In this document: positions 1 through 6,592 of the stretch, piece by piece
How the letters are laid out: every line of letters starts with the position of its first letter
Position numbering within the stretch: the stretch's first letter is position 1
Assembly: GCF_023922585.1 (NCBI RefSeq)
Contig: NZ_JAMFTN010000003.1
Coordinates: forward strand, 1-36,793
Reading direction: 5' to 3'
Origin: Aliidiomarina quisquiliarum
Lineage (GTDB): Bacteria; Pseudomonadota; Gammaproteobacteria; Enterobacterales; Alteromonadaceae
Length of the DNA stretch: 36,793 bases
Position numbers and translations under genes: made by a program
The notes under the pieces: generated by a model
What the model saw: only the letters and a program-made list of their open reading frames with translations
Told to the model about the DNA's origin: nothing
Databases searched by the model: none

Positions 1-2047
1 CCGCAGCACTGTTGTAAGTGTACCCACTTGGACAGGTCGCACTCGCGGCTTGATTCTCTAATTTTTCACAACGCGCATTCGCCGCATTGTACGTGTAACC
101 ACTCCCACAAACCGGATTGGCGTCAATAGTATTGGTGCGCTCGCAGCGCGATGTGCTGCTGTTGTAGTTATAATTGGCCGGGCAGGTCGGCGACGCCCCT
201 TGGGTGTCGGTACGCTCGCAACGTCCAGCACTACTGTTGTAGGTGTAACCCGTTCCGCATTGAGGACTGGCATCAATAGTATCGGTGCGCTCGCAGCGCG
301 ATGTGCTGCTGTTGTAGTTATAATTGGCCGGGCAGGTCGGCGACGCCCCTTGGGTGTCGGTACGCTCGCAACGTCCAGCACTACTGTTGTAGGTGTAACC
401 CGTTCCGCATTGAGGGCTGGCATCAATAGTATCGGTGCGCTCGCAGCGCGATGTACTGCTGTTGTAGGTGTAACCGGTTCCGCAAGTCGGAGTTGCGTCT
501 TGCGTTTCATGTCTTGAACATGTTCCATTACCTTGATTGATATAACCAGCGGAGCAAAGTTGTGACTTCACCTCTAATCGGTGACACGAACCGTCTCTCA
601 GCGTATAGCCCGCAGGACAAGACGAAACTTCATCAGAATCGAAGTAATTACATTGAGTCCCATCTTTCGTCCACCCTGCCCCTTCTGGACATTCTTGAAC
701 AGCCGGTTGTGAATATTCCTCGTAACAAAACTCCCCATCATCTGATCTAACCATTCCCGCAGGACAGCTAATTTCTAATTCAATAAGATCTGTTCTTTCG
801 CATGTTAGGTTGTCGGCACTTAGGGAGTAACCATCAACACACACTCGAGTGGCCGGAGCCGTGTCTATTTTTAAGCAATTATTGTCTCCACTCTGGTAAA
901 TATACCCACTACTACAATATGCGCCGGTATCTGATAGTTCGTACACTGCACATTCAGTTGTTAAACTCATGGTATCGCCACAGTAATTCCCTGCTGGTAT
1001 AGCTTCCAACTTGAGGCATGAACCATCTTTAAGCTGCATATCATTTGGGCATTCCAAAGACGGCTCTAGGAATTCAACGCATTGCGAGTTCAACCATTGG
1101 TATCCGAGCCAGCAATCGTTTTCACTTGAAGGCGGCTCATGACCTATAGGTGCCTCCTGAATGGTAAAGCATTTGTTTAGTTCAGCGTCGATGTTGCTGT
1201 GGCTATCTGGGCATAACAGTTCTGCTGGTTGTTGTGATAGCTCCCGAATGCATTGATCTCCAGAGCTACTGTATCCTTGCGGACAAGGTGATTGAGCTTG
1301 ATATGTATCAACTTGCTTTTGGCATCTACCGGTGTTGGAATTGTAATCAAAACCAACTTCACAGACTAAACTGCTTTCATAGGTTTTTCTTACGCAGTCA
1401 TTGCCGTCAAAATAGAAGTCGCTTGGGCATTCAAACGTTACATCTGTAGTTAGAAGGTTGGTACAGGTGTCTCCGGCTTGCGTGTACCCGGACGGGCATG
1501 TGTTTGCAAGCGGAAATGAATGTGTACGTCTACAATCATTGAGTGAGTTTGAGAAATTGAAATCACTAGGGCAAATATAATTTATTTCTGAAAACTCGAT
1601 GCGATAACAATCGCCGGGCCTTTCCTGAAAACCTTCTGGACAGACCTTAACGTTTAAAAAAGGGATGTTTAGCTCAAAGTTGACTGTCCCAGTCGTATTA
1701 TTCGACGCTGGGTATATTGGTAATATGAGTCGATGATTAACACTGGTAAGGTTAACCACCATTGAGTGCGTGTGCCCTGGCTCAACCTTATGACCTTCCA
1801 CGTATACCGCGAATGCGGCGTTGCTACTCAAAGTAAAAACAACATCATGGGGGCCCCTAGCTAACTGCCCATTAGGATCTCTGATCATGCCTGTATCAAT
1901 TGTTGTTACAGGCATGTCGTTTGAGCGATCGACTTGCTGAGCAATAGGAAACGCATTAATTTCATCTAAATGTTTGACTAGACTCTGCTCTGCCGAATAG
2001 CTTCCTGCTGAAAACATCAGAATCATCAGTGCGATCACACGAAACAT
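1..2047 (-). CDS. traN: TraN-like secreted Cys-rich protein, N-terminal part (open at left edge)
   Basis: Reading leftwards from ATG at 2047 there is an open frame of 682 codons with no stop before the window edge. It starts with a signal peptide (MFRVIALMILMFSAGSYSA), then about 125 residues without cysteine, then many CPxGY...C modules with paired cysteines. The last part is a nearly identical 50-residue repeat (CGTGYTYNSS...CPANYNYNSS). Long periplasmic or outer-membrane proteins with many cysteines and such modules are typical of TraN, the mating-pair stabilisation adhesin of F-type systems, and dsbC-like genes on the same element fit a disulfide-rich client. A GGGG ribosome site lies 7 bases before the ATG, and a tra-type operator with TATATT -10 sits upstream. 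Identity as TraN is inferred from architecture and context; another repeat adhesin is possible. Confidence 0.6.
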   Translation of the reverse strand, partial: MFRVIALMILMFSAGSYSAEQSLVKHLDEINAFPIAQQVDRSNDMPVTTIDTGMIRDPNGQLARGPHDVVFTLSSNAAFAVYVEGHKVEPGHTHSMVVNLTSVNHRLILPIYPASNNTTGTVNFELNIPFLNVKVCPEGFQERPGDCYRIEFSEINYICPSDFNFSNSLNDCRRTHSFPLANTCPSGYTQAGDTCTNLLTTDVTFECPSDFYFDGNDCVRKTYESSLVCEVGFDYNSNTGRCQKQVDTYQAQSPCPQGYSSSGDQCIRELSQQPAELLCPDSHSNIDAELNKCFTIQEAPIGHEPPSSENDCWLGYQWLNSQCVEFLEPSLECPNDMQLKDGSCLKLEAIPAGNYCGDTMSLTTECAVYELSDTGAYCSSGYIYQSGDNNCLKIDTAPATRVCVDGYSLSADNLTCERTDLIELEISCPAGMVRSDDGEFCYEEYSQPAVQECPEGAGWTKDGTQCNYFDSDEVSSCPAGYTLRDGSCHRLEVKSQLCSAGYINQGNGTCSRHETQDATPTCGTGYTYNSSTSRCERTDTIDASPQCGTGYTYNSSAGRCERTDTQGASPTCPANYNYNSSTSRCERTDTIDASPQCGTGYTYNSSAGRCERTDTQGASPTCPANYNYNSSTSRCERTNTIDANPVCGSGYTYNAANARCEKLENQAASATCPSGYTYNSAA
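118..480 (-). repeat. 150-bp tandem repeat inside the TraN-like gene
   Basis: The block containing TCGCAGCGCGATGT recurs with start points 150 bp apart (near 141, 291 and 441), with almost no base differences between copies. Each unit encodes 50 residues, made of two related 25-residue Cys modules, and keeps the reading frame. Further left, modules of the same type are more divergent. The near identity points to recent expansion or homogenisation. Confidence 0.9.
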
Positions 2048-2080
2048 GCCTTAACCCCATGAAAATTTTACACAGCGTCA

Positions 2081-2141
2081 AATATACAGCGTCAACCTCC
2101 AAGCTTTTCTTCATTTAGGGTGCTATTTTATGGTGCAAATA
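2081..2141 (-). promoter_or_regulatory. tra operator and -10 upstream of the TraN-like gene
   Basis: The operator copy at 2112-2141 has a strong half-site next to the promoter (CATTTAGGGTG on the plus strand) and a weaker distal half (TGGTGCAAATA) after 8 bp. Reading leftwards, TATATT (2086-2081) begins 26 bp beyond the operator. The near edge is 65 bp from the TraN-like ATG. The site also lies 68 bp before the divergent gene at 2209, so it could serve both. Spacing matches the other copies in the window. Confidence 0.65.
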
Positions 2142-2208
2142 ATCGAAAAAATTTGCGGTATTCATATAGGTAGTAATCTTGGTAGTATGCAAATCGTAAG
2201 GAGTTCTT

Positions 2209-2832
2209 ATGCATTATTCACCAGCGCGTTACCCACAACCAAACAACCTGCCATCACAGCATCCAAACGCTCCCCAACAAGGACAGCAAATGCAACACGC
2301 AGGTCAAGCACCTTTTCACGGAAAGCAGCCATCGAATGTTGCGAACAACCGTTCTGAGCAGCAATGGGCGGATGTTATGCGCCTCAAGGTCTTTGGGGGT
2401 AAAGCAGCTTTAGAATTTTTTGAAGCTGAAACGAGAGGCGGTAAAACAGGTAAGGGGTGGAAAACAATTCAGATTGATGCTGCCTACAAAATCCAAGGGA
2501 AAGAAGTATATGATTGGCAAAGAAAAAGTATAATTCAAATCACACGACTTGAGCTACCTTACGTCATAGCAGTGCTTCTTGGTGTGCGCAGTTCATGTGC
2601 TTATAAGGCGCATGGCCCAAACAAAGATAAAGGTTTTGAAATGGAGCGCCAGCCGAACAATGGTAGTGTGTTCTTTAAGGTATTCGACGGGCAAAATGGC
2701 ACTAAAGCAGTCCCCATCCCCATGGTTGAAGCCATGATGATTGGTCACATGGCGCTTGCTCAATACCTTGAAAACTTTGATGGAAGAATAAGTTCAGATG
2801 TTGTGATGAACAGCCTTCATTCGCTAGCTTGA
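2209..2832 (+). CDS. conserved-looking hypothetical protein (207 aa)
   Basis: The start is ATG at 2209, with AAGGAG five bases upstream. The first 50 residues are rich in Pro, Gln and Asn and probably disordered. From about residue 52 there is one compact domain with alternating aromatic and basic residues (KGWKTIQIDAAYK, VYDWQRKSIIQIT, ELPYVIAVLLG, AHGPNKDKGFEMERQ) and no signal peptide or membrane segment, so it is probably cytoplasmic. I do not recognise the family. The basic, aromatic strands would suit a nucleic-acid-binding fold, but that is only a guess. It is divergent from the TraN-like gene and ends before a strong terminator at 2885-2911. Confidence 0.7.
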   Translation: MHYSPARYPQPNNLPSQHPNAPQQGQQMQHAGQAPFHGKQPSNVANNRSEQQWADVMRLKVFGGKAALEFFEAETRGGKTGKGWKTIQIDAAYKIQGKEVYDWQRKSIIQITRLELPYVIAVLLGVRSSCAYKAHGPNKDKGFEMERQPNNGSVFFKVFDGQNGTKAVPIPMVEAMMIGHMALAQYLENFDGRISSDVVMNSLHSLA

Positions 2833-2834
2833 GT

Positions 2835-2894
2835 CATTTAGGGGGCGAATTCTCTCCCTAAATAGATTTTTTCACCACGACGAAAGCGTACACT
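2835..2894 (+). promoter_or_regulatory. tra operator and -10 upstream of the 2927 lipoprotein
   Basis: Operator copy 2835-2864: halves CATTTAGGGGG and CTCCCTAAATA, 8 bp apart. A weak -10, TACACT (2889-2894), follows at the same distance as in the other copies, and the operator edge is 63 bp before the GTG start at 2927. The -10 lies in the left arm of the terminator hairpin of the preceding gene, so a transcript starting near 2901 would escape that terminator. Confidence 0.6.
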
Positions 2895-2911
2895 CCTGTG
2901 TATGCTTTTTT
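2885..2911 (+). terminator. Rho-independent terminator after the 2209 gene
   Basis: Arms AGCGTACAC and GTGTATGCT form a 9-bp stem (one G-T pair) with loop TCCT, followed by a run of T. Confidence 0.85.
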
Positions 2912-2926
2912 GTTAGAGGTGATTTT

Positions 2927-3514
2927 GTGAAACGAGCTTTATTGAAATGTTTTACCATGACGCTTTTTGCATCGAGCGTTATTGCCTGCTCTCCTGCAGA
3001 TAATAGATCTCTTGACGGAAGTGCGACATACCGACTCCTCAGCGAAAATCAATTCTTGATTGAAGCCTCCGGCCATTGGTTAACAACTGATGATGCTTGT
3101 GATGGCATTGAGTCAACTCGTGGCATTCGAGACATTAAACTTAGTAGAGAAACTGTATTTATGGACGGCGGTGAGGTTCGGGCGCGATGGGAGCAAATTG
3201 ATGAGCTTGATTCCGTAATGCGACAGGTGCGCCAGTTCAGTCGAAATTGTGAGGCGGTAGATGAGTCAAAAATTAATATCGCTTTCTTGCGCCTTGTTAC
3301 TGGACCTATCGCTCAAGTGATTGCGATCACCGATAATCGCCACATGTTTATTATTACTGCCACCGGAGACTTGTCATACTGGGTACCTTTTGCTGATGTA
3401 GACTTTTCTTCGCTTACCATAGAAGATATCGAGGAGCCTGAAAACGAAGATGCCGATACTGATGATGTTGATTATGTTTTGGATGGAGATGAAGCCAGGT
3501 TTCGAATTGAGTGA
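2927..3514 (+). CDS. predicted lipoprotein of unknown function (195 aa)
   Basis: The start is GTG at 2927, preceded by GAGG seven bases away. The N-terminus (MKRALLKCFTMTLFASSVIAC) is a lipoprotein signal with the lipid-carrying cysteine at residue 21, so the mature protein is probably tethered in the periplasm. Two more cysteines (near 59 and 104) could form a disulfide. The C-terminal 40 residues are very acidic (EEPENEDADTDDVDYVLDGDE). No family is recognised. Placement of a tra operator 63 bp upstream suggests it is made together with the transfer apparatus; entry exclusion or envelope support are possible roles, but nothing in the sequence shows either. Confidence 0.75.
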   Translation: MKRALLKCFTMTLFASSVIACSPADNRSLDGSATYRLLSENQFLIEASGHWLTTDDACDGIESTRGIRDIKLSRETVFMDGGEVRARWEQIDELDSVMRQVRQFSRNCEAVDESKINIAFLRLVTGPIAQVIAITDNRHMFIITATGDLSYWVPFADVDFSSLTIEDIEEPENEDADTDDVDYVLDGDEARFRIE

Positions 3515-3526
3515 TAACAACCTCAT

Positions 3527-3564
3527 CAATTAAGGCTCTATAATAACTTTGCGAGCCTTAATTG
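3527..3564. terminator. bidirectional terminator between convergent genes
   Basis: A perfect 12-bp inverted repeat (CAATTAAGGCTC / GAGCCTTAATTG) with a 14-base loop lies between the convergent genes ending at 3514 and 3558. The right arm overlaps the stop codon of the minus-strand gene. Confidence 0.75.
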
Positions 3565-4079
3565 AATTCTTCTGAAATTACTATCTTCTTATAGATCCTT
3601 CGAGCGTAATCCATCAAATCTTGAAGTGCAATTCGCAAGTCAAAGTCGGTTATGCTTTGAGTGAAGTCTATCACGCTTTTGAATACGATTGTGCCATCTT
3701 CTTTTATCTCACACACACCTCCGACCGCGGACTCTTCGATGGCTTTTGGAAGCTTAGATTTGTTCACCTGAATGCCTTCGAGATAAACTTTTATCAGTAG
3801 AATGCTGGTGATATTATTTCCTTCAAACCACTCATTCCCGAGCTCTGGAGCTGTAATTTCAATTTTACCAATTGGTGTTTCGGCAACAATGGATGCGCCT
3901 TGCCTGAAGCTTTTGCCGAGCAGCATTTCATCAAGCGTACCTTGAATCTCTTTCGCTGTGGCAAATTCAATCAAATCGCCCTGCTCCTTTAGGAGCGAAA
4001 TTTGAATTTCGTTTTCCAGCTCAATATCTGATACATGCTCATACCCTGTTATTGCCTTTTCCCCCCATGGGTTACTCAT
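3558..4079 (-). CDS. hypothetical protein, last gene of the dsbC-traC operon (173 aa)
   Basis: The chosen start is ATG at 4079 because AAGGA stands just before it; the longer frame would run deep into the preceding gene. The product begins MSNPWGEKAITGYEHV, has no signal peptide, and shows an alpha/beta pattern ending in a helix, DLRIALQDLMDYARRIYKKI. The C-terminal half has the general look of a small YbjN-type fold, but I cannot assign a family. It follows the YdjM-like gene by 11 bases and closes a nine-gene cluster. Presumably cytoplasmic; function unknown. Confidence 0.65.
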   Translation of the reverse strand: MSNPWGEKAITGYEHVSDIELENEIQISLLKEQGDLIEFATAKEIQGTLDEMLLGKSFRQGASIVAETPIGKIEITAPELGNEWFEGNNITSILLIKVYLEGIQVNKSKLPKAIEESAVGGVCEIKEDGTIVFKSVIDFTQSITDFDLRIALQDLMDYARRIYKKIVISEEFN

Positions 4080-4090
4080 ACAGCCATTCC

Positions 4091-4573
4091 TTAAATGAAA
4101 ATCACAAAAATAATAGAGCCTATGGTAATGATACCCACCATAATCGGCTCGCTTAACGAATTGGTGCTGGCATAGACAGGAAATCTGTATCGTCGCTTGC
4201 TTGGCCACATGAGCGGAATACCACTATCAGTCAGATAATCACCAACCAGATGTAAAACCCAACCAAGACCTAGCCAATACAGCGCTCTAAATTCGAAGGC
4301 CCATGCAGCCCCAAAAATAATAGCCACCATGAATGCACTATGGGTAATGCCGCGGTGACCAAACAACACGTATATCGGCCATGATATCCACTTGACGCGC
4401 TTACCTACCGTAGATGATGGGTAGTCAATATCAACCAAGCTACACCCAAGCAATACCAGCCCATACCTCCACACCAACTCCCATTGGAGTGGCCAGTCAA
4501 AGAATGAAACCCCAATGTTTGTAGCAACTGCATAAATCGCAGTCGCCACAATCAAGTGATTTCTGAACATCAT
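4091..4573 (-). CDS. YdjM/DUF457-like membrane-bound metal-dependent hydrolase
   Basis: A 160-residue protein with about four hydrophobic segments and the family's polar motifs: an N-terminal RNHL, then LVDIDYPSSTVGKR, GHRGITHS near residue 74, and LHLVGDYLTDSGIPLMWP near 107-124. These His and Asp residues are thought to bind metal in the YdjM/YbcI family of inner-membrane hydrolases, whose substrate is not established. The start ATG (4573, with a second ATG at 4570) overlaps the stop of the upstream lipoprotein gene (TAATG), indicating translational coupling. Why such a protein sits in a conjugation operon is unclear; membrane adjustment during pore assembly is only a suggestion. Confidence 0.8.
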   Translation of the reverse strand: MMFRNHLIVATAIYAVATNIGVSFFDWPLQWELVWRYGLVLLGCSLVDIDYPSSTVGKRVKWISWPIYVLFGHRGITHSAFMVAIIFGAAWAFEFRALYWLGLGWVLHLVGDYLTDSGIPLMWPSKRRYRFPVYASTNSLSEPIMVGIITIGSIIFVIFI

Positions 4574-5319
4574 TATCGACCACCAGTGCCTACTTCGTCT
4601 GCCTCGGCTGTCTCTCGAGTTTCATTGTTGAGCGCTCGTGTACGCGCCTCTATCCGCTCAATGTCACGCTCGTGCTCTCGCTGAGCCGCTTCTTCGCGTT
4701 CTTGGCGTCGGATTGTTAAACGACGCTCTAAGTCATCAAACTGAGCCTGTACTCGACTATCTGTTTCAGCCTCTCGTTGTTGCTGCAATGCCGCATTGAA
4801 CTGGTCATAAGGAAGCTTGAGTAATACATAAGTGAAAAATTGACCATTGTGGGCCTTAATTTGTTGATCGACAATTTGATAGCCGACAACTGGTACCGCA
4901 TCGATAATTCGGTCAATCAGGAAGGTCGTTTGAGTATTCACATCACCGCTCGCTCGACTTTCTTCAAAAGAGCGCTCGGAGCCTGAGATTTCATTGCGAT
5001 ACTGTGTCGCCAACTCAAATTCCGCAAGCAGCCTGGCCGCACGGCGTGAATGGTTCAAGGCTTTAGACTGCGCAATACCTACGCCGTAAAAGCCCGTTGC
5101 ATCCGCATCGGGAGGTGACTCGACCCAATCAGGCAAAATATCTAGTTCATCTTGTCTTGCTTGCTGTTCAAGTGCGCGTTGACGCTCAAGCATCTCTTGT
5201 TGCTGAGCTTGAAGCTCCATTAGGCGTACATTCATTTCATTTTCTGGCTCTGGTACCGGCTTGCTAGAGCAGCCCACAGCCATAATGACGCTAATTAACG
5301 CTAATAATGCGTGTTTCAT
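4573..5319 (-). CDS. LPP20-like lipoprotein with coiled-coil ends (248 aa)
   Basis: The N-terminus MKHALLALISVIMAVGC is a lipoprotein signal with Cys17 as the modified residue. A Gln/Glu-rich coiled coil follows (about 30-58), then a globular part beginning LPDWVESPPDADATGFYGVG and containing SKALNHSRRAARLLAEFELA, which resembles the LPP20/LpoB-type fold. The C-terminus is a second charged helix rich in Arg and Glu. Lipoproteins of this type occur near F-type transfer genes, where they probably sit in the outer membrane and support assembly. The domain assignment rests on pattern recognition only. It is co-transcribed with traC and followed by an overlapping YdjM-like gene. Confidence 0.7.
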   Translation of the reverse strand: MKHALLALISVIMAVGCSSKPVPEPENEMNVRLMELQAQQQEMLERQRALEQQARQDELDILPDWVESPPDADATGFYGVGIAQSKALNHSRRAARLLAEFELATQYRNEISGSERSFEESRASGDVNTQTTFLIDRIIDAVPVVGYQIVDQQIKAHNGQFFTYVLLKLPYDQFNAALQQQREAETDSRVQAQFDDLERRLTIRRQEREEAAQREHERDIERIEARTRALNNETRETAEADEVGTGGR

Positions 5320-5350
5320 GGGGGTTTCTCCATTTTTAGTTAGTGTTCCA

Positions 5351-5386
5351 AAGTTACGTTACCCCGCTTTTGAGGTAGCGCAACTT
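5351..5386. terminator. hairpin between the 5395 and 5319 genes
   Basis: Imperfect 13-bp arms (AAGTTACGTTACC / GGTAGCGCAACTT) flank a 10-base loop. The T-run lies on the plus-strand side, so it would stop antisense transcription better than the operon's own; on the minus strand it may act as an RNA stability element. Confidence 0.35.
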
Positions 5387-5394
5387 TTTTGGAT

Positions 5395-5859
5395 TTATGG
5401 TTGCAGGGCTTTATTTAATAGGGATTGATTGGCTGCGAACTCTAGGATGGTTTCAATAAGATGATTTATTGTGACGCCGCCTGTCATCGAAAAAATGCGA
5501 TCGAGCACAACTTCTTTATTGTCGATATAAAGCTTAATATCAGGGTGGTCACTGTTAAGCTGATTAATGCTCTTGGCTATCGAGCCGTTTTCACACTGAC
5601 ATACAACGCCGCGTATCACGATCTTGTCTTCTGGGAGGGATTCATCCCACGCCCCAGACAGTGGAGAAATAATTGGTTCAAATGCCCGTCCCGTTTGGCT
5701 GTACTGCAGTTTTATGTGTTGCTTCGAGTCGCTAAATTGAATCTTTCCGTCAATTAGATAGTGCTTTGCAATGTATTTCACAACCTCAAGTATCTCCGAG
5801 GGCGTTGCAAATTCTGTTGTTGATGTAGTCTCAGCGATTAACGTCTTTTTTTTGTTCAT
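5395..5859 (-). CDS. hypothetical protein in the traC operon (154 aa)
   Basis: The frame starts at ATG 5859, close after the HDOD gene, with only a weak ribosome site. The product starts MNKKKTLIAETTSTTEF, has no signal peptide or membrane segment, and has a mixed alpha/beta composition with a Cys pair, VVCQC. I do not recognise it. Position between the HDOD and lipoprotein genes, all on one strand with short gaps, suggests joint expression with the transfer genes. It could be a partner of the HDOD protein, but that is inference. Confidence 0.6.
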   Translation of the reverse strand: MNKKKTLIAETTSTTEFATPSEILEVVKYIAKHYLIDGKIQFSDSKQHIKLQYSQTGRAFEPIISPLSGAWDESLPEDKIVIRGVVCQCENGSIAKSINQLNSDHPDIKLYIDNKEVVLDRIFSMTGGVTINHLIETILEFAANQSLLNKALQP

Positions 5860-5879
5860 TTCATATTTGCCATGAAAGG

Positions 5880-6575
5880 TTAAAATACAATCATATTACT
5901 CACGTTTTTCCATACATCAGTTGCAATTTGTCCTTCGATATCATCTGGGTTATACTCGGCCATATTGACTCTAGAAACAATATCCGCCGGTAGCTTTAAT
6001 GCCTGGAGTGTTAACAGCGTTACGTCTTTATCGAGCTGAAGCACCATGGCTCTGTTTTCCGAGGTTGCTTTATAACCTAGCTCGCTTGCCGCATAAACTT
6101 GTATAAATAAACCTGAGCATAACAACATCGATAAAAAGACTGTATCAGTAACATTGCTAGAAGAAGTCTCCAAGCTTTTCCGTCTCGCCATTTGTGATAC
6201 CGCATCACACATATTCTCCAATGACTCTGCGACAGTTTTCCATTCTTCGTTTGCGCTCTCGAGCATCGATGCTCGCTCAAGTCGAACTATTGCATCAGCG
6301 CAGCCTAATCGGCCAATACGAATTACCGCTTTTTTTAAATCCGTAATAGGAGGAGTTGTTAAATCGCGGCGTGTTCTATTCGCAAGGCTTATTACTTTGC
6401 TTGTTAACGTTGGGCTTTTAAGTACAGCCTTTGACAGTGAGCTACTTGTCACATCAGGCAGATTAATTAAACGAAGCAGTTCCATGGCTGTATCTTCATT
6501 GTAGAGTGAAACAACCTTTCTTGTCGTTGCAATCTCTCGAACTTTTAAAATTAATTCTGAATAGGAACTTGTCAC
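5880..6575 (-). CDS. HDOD-domain protein
   Basis: The start is GTG at 6575, with AAGGA nine bases upstream and 17 bases after the traC stop. Residues about 30-100 (INLPDVTSSSLSKAVLKSPT, LTSKVISLANRTRR, ITDLKKAVIRIGRLGCADAI) match the helical HDOD fold, a non-catalytic relative of HD hydrolases found in bacterial signalling proteins. No metal-binding HD pair is visible and no output domain such as GGDEF or EAL is attached. At 231 residues it is a stand-alone HDOD module, so it probably works by protein contacts. Its place directly after traC is not a feature of the classical F or SXT clusters as I know them. Confidence 0.75.
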   Translation of the reverse strand: MTSSYSELILKVREIATTRKVVSLYNEDTAMELLRLINLPDVTSSSLSKAVLKSPTLTSKVISLANRTRRDLTTPPITDLKKAVIRIGRLGCADAIVRLERASMLESANEEWKTVAESLENMCDAVSQMARRKSLETSSSNVTDTVFLSMLLCSGLFIQVYAASELGYKATSENRAMVLQLDKDVTLLTLQALKLPADIVSRVNMAEYNPDDIEGQIATDVWKNVSNMIVF

Positions 6576-6592
6576 GTTATAGTGTCCTTACT

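Noticed and set aside
118-480. Possible CRISPR-like repeat array
   Set aside because: The 150-bp units are contiguous, in frame and encode Cys modules; there are no unique spacers.
200-517. Plus-strand open frame across the repeat region
   Set aside because: It is the antisense of the repeated TraN-like coding sequence; its repetitiveness comes from that gene, and it has no ribosome site.
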